Shown: in pieces, positions 54,301-64,000 of the stretch
Layout: the number at the start of each line of letters is the position of its first letter
Position numbering within the stretch: position 1 is the first letter of the stretch
Program-made: the position numbers and the translations under genes
Notes under the pieces: model-generated
The model's input: only the letters and a program-made list of their open reading frames with translations
What the model was told of the DNA's origin: nothing
The model's database searches: none
Assembly (NCBI GenBank): GCA_039621445.1
Contig: CP154956.1
Location: forward strand, 20,487,295 to 20,551,294
Reading direction: 5' to 3'
Length of the DNA stretch: 64,000 bases
Source of the DNA: Euglena gracilis
Taxonomy: Eukaryota; Euglenida; Euglenophyceae; Euglenales

Positions 54301-57257
54301 GGCTCAAATCACCGGGCCTTGTGCCGGTGGTCAAGCTGGGCAAAAAAAGCACCGTTTTCCATGGTTTTTTGCACACTGGCATTTGTGCATTTGTACACTG
54401 CAATTTGTGCATTGTACATTGGATCCCCTCGCGAGGGTAGGGTCCCCTTCGGCGCAAGAAAACCCCTGTCCTGGACTTCATTGACTGGTGGAGGGGGGCA
54501 TCTTCCTCACCCAAACCTTGGAGCCGTGGAAATGATCAGTCCCAGCCAAGCCAGCAGGGGGGAAGTAGACAGCACCCCAGGTCCAACGTACATGTCCACC
54601 CCGAAGGCGATGGCAGCCAGCAGGCGGTCCCTCTGGCAGACACTTGTGCACAAAGGTGCAAATCGGTTATTTTGGTACCCACAAATTGCAGATGAATGTG
54701 ATGTATTTGGACACCCGAAAGTTGGTCCTTGGGGGAGGGGGATATCTGATAAGACTGGGAGCTTGAGAGCTGCTTGATCCCTGGACATTTCAGCATCATG
54801 GGAGACAGAGTGCTTGCCAAATCCCCTTCCTCCGCACCATTGAGTGCCCTTCCTTCCAAGGGGTCCCAAGAATTTTCAACCTCTCTTCTAGAACCTAACT
54901 CGGCTGTCTCCTTTTCACACACATTATGTGAGCAAGCTCCGGGTGCGTTATCCTCGCTCTACCCCCCCCAAACCTGCAGTCTGATCTGGTCCAGCCACAG
55001 CATGGAATTAATTATGACCAAACACAATTTCGTCGAAAATTTGTGCAATTCAAACGGTTGAAGTTATTGGAGAAAAAGGCAGATTTTTTTGGTAACGTGA
55101 CAGGTTTCTGTAGCTAGGAAATGCTCTTTTCAAACAGAAAAAAAATTATCCACAGGTGAATGGCAAACACTGTGGTGCCCACCACAGTGGCTGCAATAAG
55201 CATGCAGTGGACGGATGCCTGTCCCCCAGGCGGACGCCACATCCAGAACGCGGCGGGGCCTCAGCTGCTGAAACAGCGTCATGTACGTGGACGGCTTCCC
55301 CTGGCGAGCCTGAGAGGGTTTGCACCCAGGGCCCAAGACAGTTCTGTTTGGGGTGCACGACTGTTCCGCTGCTTATTTCGATTCCTGCCACCGGTAGGTG
55401 GGACGTTGCAAACATCGACTCCACAAAACAAAGCGGAGAATTTATGTCTTGGGTTTCTGTGTTTCAGTCAGTCATTGGTTTGGGGGCCATTGAGCCAACA
55501 GAGGCATGGCCAAAATGGCAGGCCCTTTTTGACGGGTGGGGAATGCAGACGGGAGAAAAAAATTCATTGATAGCAGTCAAAAAAATATCTGGGGCACTTG
55601 AGGTGGAATCTTTCAAGCTCCAACGTGACAAATTTGACCACCTTGAGAGTAGGCGGGGATAATCCAGCCCCTCTCCAAATAGGCGACCCCTTCGGAAGAC
55701 TCAAAACACCCACGTCTTTATACCAAACCATGCCCCCCTTCCAGAACCCCCAACCCATCCATCCACTCTTGAAACACCCCCCAGGGTGGGGTCACGCAGG
55801 TTTCAAATAAATGCACAGTCAAGTGAATCACAATCTGGGTCATACACCTATCCACTGGACCACCACTTCTGTAGGAGTCATAACTTGCACTTCTTTCTTG
55901 GTGCGCACATTTGCACAAATCGCCAATTATTTATGAAAATGACAATGCCTGACTCCAAAACCCCAAATAATGAATCAGCATAAGATGTGGTGCCCAGGAC
56001 ACAGAGATCGAAACAGGAGCTTTGACAGTTAGGCTACCTAAGAGCGTGTCATCACAGCATGCGGGGTTCATACCACCCAGCATGGGTGTTTGGAAACCTT
56101 CCAACGGCTGCCTCATTAACATGGGATACTGCTGGAAAGATTTGGGTAAGTGAGACTAAGCCTGAAACAATGCCTGCAAATTTTGACTTTCCATGGTAAG
56201 AATTCCACGGTTGGTGCGCGCATTCGCTCAAACAAACAGTGTGCGCAAATACACAGCAACTGTGCAAATGGGAAAACGGGCCCCATATGTGCAAGCTGGA
56301 ATTGGCATGTTTGTGAAACCATTTCCCACCCTATGAAACCATTTCTTGGCCCCTCAATCATCAAAATAAACAGCCATTCCAGGTTGTTATCCTTAGAAAA
56401 CTAGTTTATCGGTGCCCTTCACCCCAGTATTATAGTCCAAAAATGAGGCACAGTAAATCAGCTGAAAATGGACGTGTCAGCTGACTTGAAAACCTTGGTG
56501 TTCAGGGTGTCATACACTAACACGCTTCATTTTTGACCCTGCACAACACCTCCACTTTGAGGACGCTGCTCCCCTCCTGTTTCCACCCTTCTCTTGTCTC
56601 TGCGCACACCGACATTATGTTGCCGTTGTGTGGGAGTCACATAGTCTTGAATATCGGTGCAACTCGCCACCGAACTCAACTGGAAATGTGTGGCAATCCT
56701 CCTGTGCTCTACATCCACCTCACCAACCACCAGTGGCAGAGTTCCCTAATTACCCATTTTTTACCTGCTTCATTTGTTGTATGTGAATTCCACTCCTTTC
56801 ACAGCAAAAAAAAACCTACACAGCGTGTCCCAGGGCTCCAGAAAGCAAGCAAAGGGGTGGGACCTGTGACCCCACCTCCAGAATGCCTCCTGGCGCTGGC
56901 AGTTGCCACAAGGGGGGAGGGGGGGGGAGGGCCGAAGTCTTTGTGTATTTTTGGCAAATCTCTCACTTCGGGGGGGGGGGGCAGTCCCATAGGTCTCACA
57001 ACTCGGCGACATGTTTCCGAGGGTCAAAAAAAACAGACAACTTCCAAAAAAAATTGCGAAAATCAAACAAAAAAACAGGGCCGGCCTGTCACAAACAGTT
57101 CAAAAACCTGGACCCAAACCCCGGGCAAAAATGCTCAGTTACCCGACGACAAGGGTTAGGGGAGAGGAGGGGGGACCTCCACAATGCGCGGCTGGCCCTT
57201 TGCGTACAGCCACTCCCGCAGGACGCGGGCCGTCAGAACCCGCTGCGCCGGATCCAT
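48038..57257 (-). CDS. Class-I SAM-dependent methyltransferase, about 12 exons
   Basis: Exons join to a Rossmann-fold methyltransferase: motif I VLDVASAWGDRLLAAIA, the acidic end of strand 2 in VGVDANPDLLP, a FPMIISPSESVALPDG segment, then a motif IV-like YDLILMSPAPF followed by RTETYS, a Tyr/Trp-rich helix region (NYANYAQWMTHM, RVMWDHL) and a strand SIAITILD before HYVEDVPFWMW. The D/S-P-P-x-F-like site, here SPAPF, suggests a DNA or RNA amino-methyltransferase, but the second Pro is replaced by Ala; substrate unknown. The Lys/Glu-rich C-terminus (KRLEAKALLRKHY) follows. GT-AG and CAG/CTG introns are mixed. The start at 57255-57257 (MDPAQRVLTARVLREWLYAK) is the first ATG in a coding-like exon; an upstream exon cannot be excluded. 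The junction after the VDANPDLLP exon is unresolved. Confidence 0.75.
48305..48348. repeat. (AAAT)n microsatellite
   Basis: About 10 units of AAAT between methyltransferase exons 11 and 12. Confidence 0.95.
48495..48599 (-). CDS. Methyltransferase exon 11
   Basis: DVPFWMWRKDPRGHDEAKRL then EAKALLRKHYAPLYW. Intron before ends CTGGGGCG|; intron after starts GACCAG. Confidence 0.8.
48785..49190. mobile_element. Degenerate homopolymer-rich MITE-like segment
   Basis: GTCTTGTTTTTTTAAGACC, long G runs, a TTTTCGGCGC...GCGCCGAAAA hairpin, a duplicated 54-bp unit (GATATACCCACCAGCCCCC...) and TTTTTAGTCTTGG. It shares its style with the CAGGCTTC family but the ends are not clean. In the methyltransferase exon 10-11 intron. 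Confidence 0.6.
50385..50640. repeat. CCTGACAG element, third copy
   Basis: Same modules as 16.99-17.35 kb, same orientation, ending in TTTCCCCAGGGGG. In a methyltransferase intron. Confidence 0.85.
51387..51458 (-). CDS. Methyltransferase exon 10
   Basis: PDRGSIAITILDRTDKDNAL then HYVE, a strand-rich segment. Conventional-looking donor GAG|GTGCGA. Confidence 0.75.
51891..51947 (-). CDS. Methyltransferase exon 9
   Basis: AAKYFFATLRVMWDHLADH; donor side CAC|AGCCAG (CAG at +4). Confidence 0.75.
53047..53088 (-). CDS. Methyltransferase exon 8
   Basis: 42 nt, ASNYANYAQWMTHM, after a good acceptor TTTGTCAG|. It joins exon 9 over the shared CACATG in phase. Confidence 0.75.
53171..53244 (-). CDS. 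Methyltransferase exon 7 (motif IV region)
   Basis: GVLYDLILMSPAPFRTETYS then NPLNQ. The SPAPF replaces the usual S/D/N-P-P-F/Y. Conventional CCCCAG| and CAG|GTCCCC. Confidence 0.8.
53508..53550 (-). CDS. Methyltransferase exon 6
   Basis: 43 nt, LGEEVLDLLFCPFG, conventional acceptor GCCAG| and donor GGGG|GTGGAG. Confidence 0.7.
53767..53913 (-). CDS. Methyltransferase exon 5
   Basis: RLGYQRILEAFVPADQRHRF, then PMIISPSESVALPDGVPS. Conventional acceptor GTCCAG| and donor CTC|GTGGGG. Confidence 0.75.
54105..54138 (-). CDS. Methyltransferase exon 4 (acidic strand-2 end)
   Basis: VDANPDLLPTA; the Asp is the expected SAM-ribose ligand. The 3' limit is approximate: GGAC|GTGACG a few bases further is a possible conventional donor, but its phase does not fit exon 5. 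Confidence 0.55.
54583..54631 (-). CDS. Methyltransferase exon 3
   Basis: 49 nt, GDRLLAAIAFGVDMYVG. The preceding intron ends CTGCCAGA| (CTG at -8). Joins to VDANPD of exon 4 in phase with no GT/AG. Confidence 0.75.
55225..55300 (-). CDS. Methyltransferase exon 2 (SAM motif I)
   Basis: GKPSTYMTLFQQLRPRRVLD then VASAW. Conventional acceptor CGCCAG|; donor side G|GGACAG (CAG at +4). It joins exon 3 to complete VLDVASAWGD. Confidence 0.8.
55880..56250 (-). mobile_element. tRNA-like SINE fragment (copy 2)
   Basis: Minus strand reads GGTAGCCTAACTGTCAAAGC (A-box-like), then TGTTTCGATCTC (B-box-like), then CCTGGGCACCA. Related to 28.66-28.95 kb. Could instead be a decayed tRNA pseudogene. Confidence 0.45.
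57177..57257 (-). CDS. Methyltransferase exon 1 (probable start)
   Basis: 27 codons, MDPAQRVLTARVLREWLYAK to QPRIVE, conventional donor GAG|GTCCCC. Upstream AG at GGGAAAG could be the leader acceptor. Confidence 0.65.
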
Positions 57258-58084
57258 ACCGAATTGCTTTCCCTCCCCCTTCACCCCCTCCCCCCGGTGG
57301 ACCAACACCTCCCCCCTCCTCCCGCCAGGTCACCTTCCACTTTCAAAAAAACCAGTCGGTCACCTTTCACCTTTTGAAAACCAGACACTTACTTTTGACC
57401 TGTCGGGGGGGGGGGGAGGGTCACAATGGCCGATCAGGCAAAGATGGCTCAAAATCAAATGGGGGGGGGGGTGTCGGAATGACCTGCAGTGCCTGCCTGG
57501 ATGTGTGCCAGATAAAGAACCCAATAATGGGCTCTTTCAGGGCTGCTGACTTTTTAAAAATGTTAAAAAATATTAACTATTTTTAAACGAAAAAACATTA
57601 ACTTTTCAGGGCCACGGTACCATATGAACACTATCGACCAGCTCTGCCCGACCCCATTCCCGTGCGGAGCCAAAAGCCTGTCAATCACTCCGAAAACAAA
57701 CAGCCCACCTTAAGCAATGGTATGGCCGGGTCTGTGAACAGTGCTGGCAGCCACCGGCCATGTAGGGAGCTGTCCTGCCAGTGCTCCACCGGACTGGGGG
57801 GAGGTGTGTGGTGCCGCGCAGCAGACCCAGAAGTGTGTGCCATGCTGATGCCTCGGGGGCTGGAATGAGACTGCAGAACATTTGATTCGCCTCGCGTCCT
57901 ATTCCACGGCTTTCAGAAGGGATCCTGAACTTCACATGTGACTGTTTTCCAGGATTTCCCCCCCCACTGCAGAAAAATGGTGTGGTCGTCGTTCTTGGGT
58001 CCCACTCGCTTCAAGTTGGGATGACTGAGATTTCTGTTGGCGTGACTGGGTGTTGACTGGGTCTGGGCCTCTGGATGACTACAG

Positions 58085-58530
58085 GTGCGTTCTTTGGCCA
58101 TTTTTTGCCACTTCCAGCTGCTCTTGGCTGTATTTTTTGTCTTCTTTCAGCTGCCTTTGGTTGCTTTTTGGTTAACTTTTGGCTTCTTTTCCTTGCCCAC
58201 TTTTGTCCACCTTTGGCCACCTTTGCCACCTTTTTTTTGGCTGCTTTTCACTGCTTTTGGCCATTTTCTTGCCACTTTTGACTGCTTTTGACCACTGTTT
58301 TGCTGCTTTCGACTTTGAAAACAACAAAAAAATGGCCAAAAATCTTAAAAATGAGCAAACGTGGGCAAAAATGTTCATAAGTTGGCAAAAGCAGCCAAAT
58401 GTTGTCCAAAGCAGCCAAATGTTGCCCAAAGCAGCCAAAAATGGACAAAAATGACCAAACAGGGCAAAAAAAATGGCCAAAAATGGCCAAAGGCGGCAAA
58501 AATGGTCAAAAGTGGCCAAAAATAGCCAGT
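58085..58530. repeat. Large imperfect inverted repeat of TTTTGGCC units
   Basis: Left half 58085-58320 carries CTTTTGGCCA/CTTTTGACTG units; right half 58325-58530 carries the complementary TGGCCAAAAA/CAGCCAAA units, so the two halves can pair. Upstream of the methyltransferase start. No coding capacity. Confidence 0.75.
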
Positions 58531-58603
58531 CACACCCATTCCTGCCCAGTCACGGAACCCGCACTTTTCTTGTTGAGTCACAAAATTTAGGCAGTTTTAC
58601 TGA

Positions 58604-61600
58604 AAAAAATGCGCATCTGCGCATTCCGGAAGCGGAGTGCGCAGGTGCACATTCTGAATGGTTTGATGCTTCTTCCAGACTGGGTGAAAACACCACAAAA
58701 ATGAGCTGTTTGGATTGAGCACAAGAACCACCCCCTGTGTACTGCTTCATCTACGTATCATGCTGTTAACAGCTGTTTCCCGACGACTGTGGCACAGGCA
58801 TGGCAGGACACACACACGGCACTCCACAAAGCATGTGGAACACGGGCGACGCAGGACAACCTAGACCTGGGTGTGCCACATTGTGTTCATCGATGTGTGC
58901 TGATGGCTTCCGGGGGTAGGGCCTGGTGAACCCGGGATGAGCATGGGAAGGAACTCCTTGCAGCCACAGAAACACAGCCCTCCCAAGGTCAAAACAACAG
59001 GGGTGTCACTGAGTGTCAAGGCCGAAGAATGCGCACCTGCGCATTCTTTGGAAACCCAAAAGAATGCGCAGGTGCGCATTTTTAGAATGGACACAAGCTG
59101 TGGGAAGGGGGAATGCGCACACGCGCATTGATGCTGGAGGACACACTGGGCCTGTTGTTTGCCTGCCTTGAATGCGAGCTGTGCACCGCTATGATGTGGT
59201 TTCGGGCTTGCAGAACATGGGTGTGTGAGGAGGAGATGAACCACAAGAATCACCCTTGGCAACAATGTCATTGGACTAGACCACACCTTGAAACACGACA
59301 CCTGCAGCAGCATGGAAAACCCTGGGCTCGGCGATGGCAGGTGTCAAGGAACGAATTGATATCCTTCAGTGACAGGGGAACTGCCCCCCCTGCAGCTCAA
59401 GTCATTGAGCAAATCAGAATGCGCACCTGCGCATTCGACTTCACCCGCTGCAGTCCACTGCGCAGCCCAGCCTACGCTGCTCTCATGAACGTGTGGAACG
59501 TAACAACGCACAGGCAACCGTCCCCCACCCGGCGGAGGTGATGGGCCGGTTGCTGCCAGTGTTGTCCAAACACACACCCCAGAGCGTGCATGCCACCACA
59601 CAGCCAATGGTCGCCCTGAACAACCTTACGTTGGGCTGCGGTACGGGGTGCAAGAAGCACTGTGCCCCACAATTTGGATCAACGCATGGGGGTTGTGTCT
59701 GGTTCCACACACAGTGCTCACGGGGTTGGCACCTCGAGAGCGAAACATGCCTGTCACCACCTTCGGCATCATTCCCAAAAACGGTCCGTAAACACGGAAT
59801 TATTTCACAATCCAAATGGATTCAAAGAAGCGAACACCATTGGTCAATCCTCGTCCCAGAATCTCCCCAGGTCCTTAAAACCGTGAGTCATGCACAAGCA
59901 CATCACAACAAAAAACTTACTGATAACCCCAATCAGTAAATGAAATCAGAAAAAATTTCAGTTCTGCTTTTTCTGTGTATTCCGCTGTGTCGCACCATGG
60001 ATAATGGATGAGAAAGGGACTTCAGTGCCCGAGGAAATTCCTCGGTGACGGGCACCCTAATCCCAACTGCGGTCAGCAGTCTTTCATGGCATGAGTGAAA
60101 AGCCGGTGAATGTACAGATGCGCAAAAAAGCGTCCTGTGCCTTTCTTTAAATTACAGCTACACCGCCGAATATTTGCACTCCCAGGTGGGCCTGCCACCA
60201 CCCACGCGAACTCCCCCCGCCTGGCCTGGGTTTGAAACCATGCGGCTGAAGTGCAGACCTCCCTGTGAGGATCGAATGGTGTCCGAGGACGAGACAGCCC
60301 TGGAGCGAAACACAGCAAGGGAGGACCACCACCTGTGGCTTGTTGGCAACAAACATCACCCACCACACAGAACCCTTTTGTATTATGTACTCAGAGTTGA
60401 CGCTCCAACGCTGCAAAACTACACATCCACTGGCCGCTGTGAAGACCAGGGGAGCACATATGCACACACCTTCTCCACACACTCCATCCGCAATGGTTGC
60501 AATCAAACATGGCACATCGGGGTGACTGCGCACATGCGCATTCCCTTCTTGTGTCTCCCCTTAAAGCACCCTGGTAGGAGGTTGCCACACAGGGCGATGC
60601 CCAACAACTCAACACACAAGGTGGAGGCACAGCAAGGGAGACGTACACCCTACTCTGGCGTCATCCACCTGTGCAATGAGATGCCTCTGAAATCGCTAAC
60701 AAAAGGGCCAGCAGTGCAACATAGGGGTTGCCCTGCCAGAATGCTGTGCTGGCACTGGGTTCAGGAGAGCGAGACACAGCTCCCACAACACAGAGAATGC
60801 GCACCTGCGCACTCCCCCTCACGGAATGCGCAGGTACGCACTCTTGTGGTTGCCCAGCGCTGCTCCCCTGCAGGTAAACTCACAGCCAGCCAGCAAAGGA
60901 ATGGCCTCAAGAGTGCGCACGTACGCATTCTTGTGCCTCGTGCAACCTCGGAGAGGAGCCATTTAATATCTTTTGTGAGGACTGTTCTGGAGAATGTAAT
61001 CTGTGGCAGAAAGGGTTGAACCGGGGCTCCGCTCCGTAGCTTTAAAAACCAGTAACACACAGGAAAGGCGTGCAAGCCAGCCCCCCCTCCATACCCAGCA
61101 CCCCATCCCAAACGTCAGGCCCAAACACAGGTGGTCCCACATGGTGATGTGACGTGGTGCCTTTGAGAAGGCACATGCGGAGCGGACGGCGTGCGCCACT
61201 GGAGGGATGCTGTGCCTGCATATGTCACAGAAGGGTCAGTGCACTGTGTGGAATGACAAGCAACAGGCAGCCTGAGGCAGGGCACCGAGCCCCACAGACA
61301 TGTTGTGTGGATTTAAACCCAGCCCCCCGCCCCCCCCGCCACTCTCTGAATGCAGACTACACGAACACAACAAACATTGGCCAGCGCCCCCTCGCGCCCT
61401 GCTTCCAGCACAGGGCACAGAACCTCCCATCCACTCTAACCGCAGAGACCATGGTGCCTCCTTCCCACAACCACCCCCGGGGGGCCACAATAACCGTCCA
61501 AACCTTCAGGAAAAGACCGGGGCGTAGAGAGGGGTGAATGCGCACCTGCGCATTCACTGGGCACCACAATACAGGGGGGACGGCGACAGGTACAACGCCT

Positions 61601-61855
61601 TCACCTGACGAGGGTATGTCCTCGTGAAACAGCGTTTTCTGTCGCACCTGCTTCGGCAGATGGGGGTTTTCCCCCGGTCGACAGAGGTGTTAAACGGTCA
61701 TTTGAAAACGAAAAAAAATCGGTTTGCCCAGGAAAAAACCCTGGGGTCGAAGGTAGTGGTACCCATTTTGGAACCAGGGGTTTCAGCTGACGGGTGTGCT
61801 GCCACGTCAAGTGAAGGCAACACAATTGGTCAAAAAGAATGCGCAGGTGCGCAAA
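58604..61855. repeat. Cluster of about 12 GAATGCGCAGGTGCGCATTC palindromes
   Basis: Near-perfect 20-bp palindromes of the form (G)AATGCGCA-NN-TGCGCATT(C) near 58610, 58637, 59030, 59063, 59111, 59419, 60527, 60797, 60826, 60913, 61538 and 61838. The intervening sequence is not repetitive and has no convincing exon. Confidence 0.85.
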
Positions 61856-62383
61856 AAACCACCAAAAATGAAAAATGCATTCCCGGCCGTCTAAGATGGG
61901 GGTGGGGTCCTCAAAGCCAATCACGTCCAGTTATTGCATAAACACCCCCCTAATAGAAGCACGGGTGCACTTGTAGCGGACTGCCGCCTCTGGCGATTGG
62001 GGTGTGCTTCTATTAGAGGGGGAGGGTTTAGGTGCTTGCCAGCGGAGAAGGATGAAAAATTCGGTTGAGCATAACCCTTCCAGAGCGTCACTCAATCACT
62101 TCAGCCGGGGGATCAGGCCGCTGGCTAACCCCTCACCAGCGGGGTGGGGGTCCCCTGGCTGGAACCGGACGGGAACTGAGATGGGGGCCCGCAACCATCT
62201 TCAACCAAAGTTGGGCCCATTTTCGGCACCCGCCACGGCAAATTCAGTTCCGCATCCGGCCGTCCTTCAGGCCACCGGAAAGAAATTGGATTCCGGCCAC
62301 AGGGGGGAGGGGGTTCCTGGCTGGAACAAGGCTGCTGGCTGGCCTGACCCCCCCCCCCGGCCTGGGGATGGCCCCGGAGTCAC

Positions 62384-62463
62384 CCTTGCCCCGCTGCCAG
62401 ACCAGCCCAATCGGCGGGAGTAGCGACACCTGTGCTTCTCCCCGTAGCCCACACTGCGGACGC
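62384..62463 (-). CDS. Gene H exon d
   Basis: RVRSVGYGEKHRCRYSRRLG, starting in the second copy of the duplication; the element's last CTG has become CTC at -8 to -6. Conventional donor AAGG|GTGACT. Confidence 0.65.
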
Positions 62464-64000
62464 GGGCCGAGGCTTCTTTTTAAGACCCCCTGGGGGGGAG
62501 GGGGGGGTCCCCCCCCCACCCACCCAGGGTGGCACGGGACCCCCCCCGGGGGGGCGGGGCAGGGTTCGATATAAGGACAGGTGGGGGGGGGGTGGTCCGG
62601 ACCCCCCCCTGCGGGCCAGGAGGGGGGGGGGGGGGGGGGGGGGGGCACCCCCCCCCCCCACCTAAACAGGTGCGTCGGCCGGGTGGCCGAATTTTCGGCT
62701 CCGGCGCAAAGCGCCGGGCCGAAAATTTTTGACCCCCCAAAACGACCAAAAGTGCCATTTTGGGCACTTTTTGGGCAAAAATGTGCCAAAAATGCAAAAA
62801 ATTTTCGGCGCAAAGCGCCGGAGGAAAAAATTGACCCTTTTTGGGGGGGGTCAATTTTTGCCCCCGAGGGTCGGTCCGGACCCCCCTTGCAGGTGGGGGG
62901 GGGGGGGTCCGGACCTGCCCCTGCGGGCCAGGAGGGGGGGGGGGGGTGGGGGGGGACACCCCCCCCACCTAAACCATGTACGCCCTCCTTATATCGAACC
63001 CTGGGGCGGGGACCCCCCCCCAAATCGGGCCCGTCAAAGGCAATTTTCAAAAATTTTCGGCGCTTCGCGCTGAAAAGGTATACCTGGCGCCTCCGGCGCG
63101 GGACCCCCCGGGGGGGTGCAGCCCGGACCCACCCACCCACCCCCCTCCCCCCCGGGGGGTGGGGGGGGTCTGCTGACTTAAAAAGATGCCTGCGCGGGGC
63201 TCCTCGAGGAAATAGTCGGACAGGATGTCGATGGTCTCCCGCAGGCGGCTTGTTGGCTTCGCCGACCCCAAGGGGGGGGGAGGTCCGACAAAGCCCTTGC
63301 CTCCCAGCCAAGCACTGCCACCCCACAGGGGGAACTGCACTCCGTGGGGAATTTCGACAGAAACTGGGTTGTATCGATCAAATTTAGAGCCTGCCGTGGC
63401 ACTTTAAATTTGTGTTGTTGTTGTGCCCCCATATAAACACTCACCGAAAAAAAATGCATTCTGTTGCAGTTTTTTGGTACAAAACTGTTCTGCCTGGATT
63501 TACATCAGACAAAAAAAATCGGTCACTCACACTGCCTTTCATAACCGCCTGGCCTCATACGTGTCTTCTCCCGTGCCCAGGATGAGGTAGTGGTCACAGT
63601 ACTTGGCGGGGAAGCGCTCGAAGAAGCGGCCCACCTTGCTGACCACCTGCCGGTGGAAGGAGACACTTTGCAGGAAAGCGTAAGGTTGCAAGCCTAACGT
63701 TTGCACCCACCCCCCAAACGTTATACCAGCGTGGTGCGCCATGTCACTGCGGGCCAAGAGGACCCGCTGTTTGGACACCCAAGCAAGAATTACAAAAACT
63801 AAAATAAAAAAAACGGAGCTTGATAGGGCTTCGGCTTGGGGTCGAGGACCGCAAACCGTGACAAACCGGGATTCAGCAAAAAGGTAAGCCCAATAGTTAA
63901 AAAAAATTGAGGGCAGGGGAAGGACGACCTTGGTGTGTGGAATTTTTGGCGCATGGCGGAAGACCGGGCCCTGGTACTGCTTGAGGTTCTCGAACCGCTG
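62384..64000 (-). CDS. Gene H: conserved unidentified protein, internal part (4 exons), continues past the right edge
   Basis: Four segments chain in one frame: 63965-64000, 63561-63646, 63196-63236, 62384-62463. The peptide runs QRFENLKQYQGP, VVSKVGRFFERFPAKYCDHY, LILGTGED, TIDILSDYFLEEPRVRSVGY, GEKHRCRYSRRLGW. Codon use is strongly coding-like and the first two junctions use GT or AG signals. I do not recognise the family; no membrane segment is seen. Its main interest is that the third intron is a hAT-like element inserted with a target duplication. The start lies outside the window and the 3' end was not found. Confidence 0.65.
62469..63192. mobile_element. hAT-like MITE, CAGGCTTC family (copy 3), serving as an intron of gene H
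   Basis: Ends (C to G)AGGCTTCTTTTTAAG / CTTAAAAAGATGCCTG. Flanked by CGCGGGCC (62461-62468) and CGCGGGGC (63193-63200), 7 of 8 identical. Both flanks are coding exon sequence of gene H, and removing element plus one flank copy restores frame. A second element (62560-63003) is nested inside. Confidence 0.9.
62560..63003. mobile_element. hAT-like MITE, CAGGGTTCGATATAAGG family, nested copy
   Basis: Ends CAGGGTTCGATATAAGGA / CCTTATATCGAACCCTG, flanked by a perfect 8-bp duplication GGGCGGGG (62552-62559 and 63004-63011). Inserted into the older element at 62469-63192. Confidence 0.92.
63196..63236 (-). CDS. Gene H exon c
   Basis: TIDILSDYFLEEP; the preceding intron ends CTGCGGGA| (CTG at -8). 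The exon ends in the target-site duplication of the element, CCCC|GCGCAGG, so CAG is at +4 of the intron. Confidence 0.75.
63561..63646 (-). CDS. Gene H exon b
   Basis: VVSKVGRFFERFPAKYCDHY then LILGTGED; acceptor CGGCAG|, donor GACAC|GTATGA. Unspliced it would stop at 63540, but the phase matches exon c. Confidence 0.7.
63965..64000 (-). CDS. Gene H exon a (partial at window edge)
   Basis: QRFENLKQYQGP, ending CCCG|GTCTTC, phase 0. Confidence 0.65.

Larger units (their letters stand above)
57258..62383. other. Region between methyltransferase start and known part of gene H
   Basis: Contains the GC-rich patches 57.3-57.5 and 57.74-57.86 kb, the inverted array at 58.1-58.5 kb and the palindrome cluster. 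I find no exon with coding-like codon use. A 281-codon plus-strand frame at 60174-61019 looks spurious. It should hold the 3' end of gene H. Confidence 0.5.

Noticed and set aside
60174-61019. 281-codon plus-strand open frame
   Set aside because: Codon use lacks the strong G/C third position of the real exons, no domain is recognised, and it runs through several copies of the palindromic repeat.
58604-61855. Palindrome cluster as a CRISPR array
   Set aside because: Spacings are irregular, repeats vary, no cas genes are present, and the genome is eukaryotic.

Overview
The window is nuclear DNA of a eukaryote, most likely a euglenid (Euglena-like). Three things point there: genes cut into short GC-rich exons separated by long low-complexity introns; many introns that lack GT/AG and instead carry CAG near the 5' end and CTG near the 3' end (the rule described for euglenid nonconventional introns), mixed with ordinary GT-AG introns; and TTAGGG/CCCTAA-type patches. 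All genes I could reconstruct lie on the minus strand. No tool was run: exons were found by reading, and junctions were chosen because they keep frame and obey GT-AG or CAG/CTG.

Layout, left to right: (1) 465-3801, 5' part of an unidentified gene (gene F) running off the left edge; (2) 5834-18798, a complete 12-exon gene for a 447-residue Stealth-family hexose-1-phosphate transferase with an N-terminal membrane anchor; (3) 19454-45582, a very long gene for the H/ACA RNP assembly factor NAF1 (acidic/Ser-rich N-terminal part, Gar1/Naf1 RNA-binding core, DASW...FSDDEKE block, then Gly/Lys- and Pro/His/Gln-rich tail), possibly two genes if the stop at 26648 is real; (4) 48038-57257, a class-I SAM-dependent methyltransferase gene; (5) 62384 to the right edge, the middle of another conserved but unidentified gene (gene H).

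The rest is repeats: CA/GT, GTGC and TTGTG arrays; TTTTGGCC-, AATTGCGG- and ATGCGCAAAA-type arrays; G/C homopolymers; a cluster of 20-bp palindromes at 58.6-61.9 kb; tRNA-like SINE fragments; and several families of small hAT-like elements with CAGG...CCTG ends and 8-bp target-site duplications.

The most interesting signal joins the last two themes. One hAT-like element (62469-63192) sits exactly in the place of an intron of gene H: removing the element plus one 8-bp duplication restores the reading frame. The euglenid intron rule (CAG at +4 to +6, CTG at -8 to -6) is what an element with CAG...CTG ends and an 8-bp duplication gives when it is removed as an intron (3 + 5 = 8). Older introns here still show degenerate inverted ends and junction microhomology. 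The window thus appears to catch transposable elements turning into nonconventional introns.
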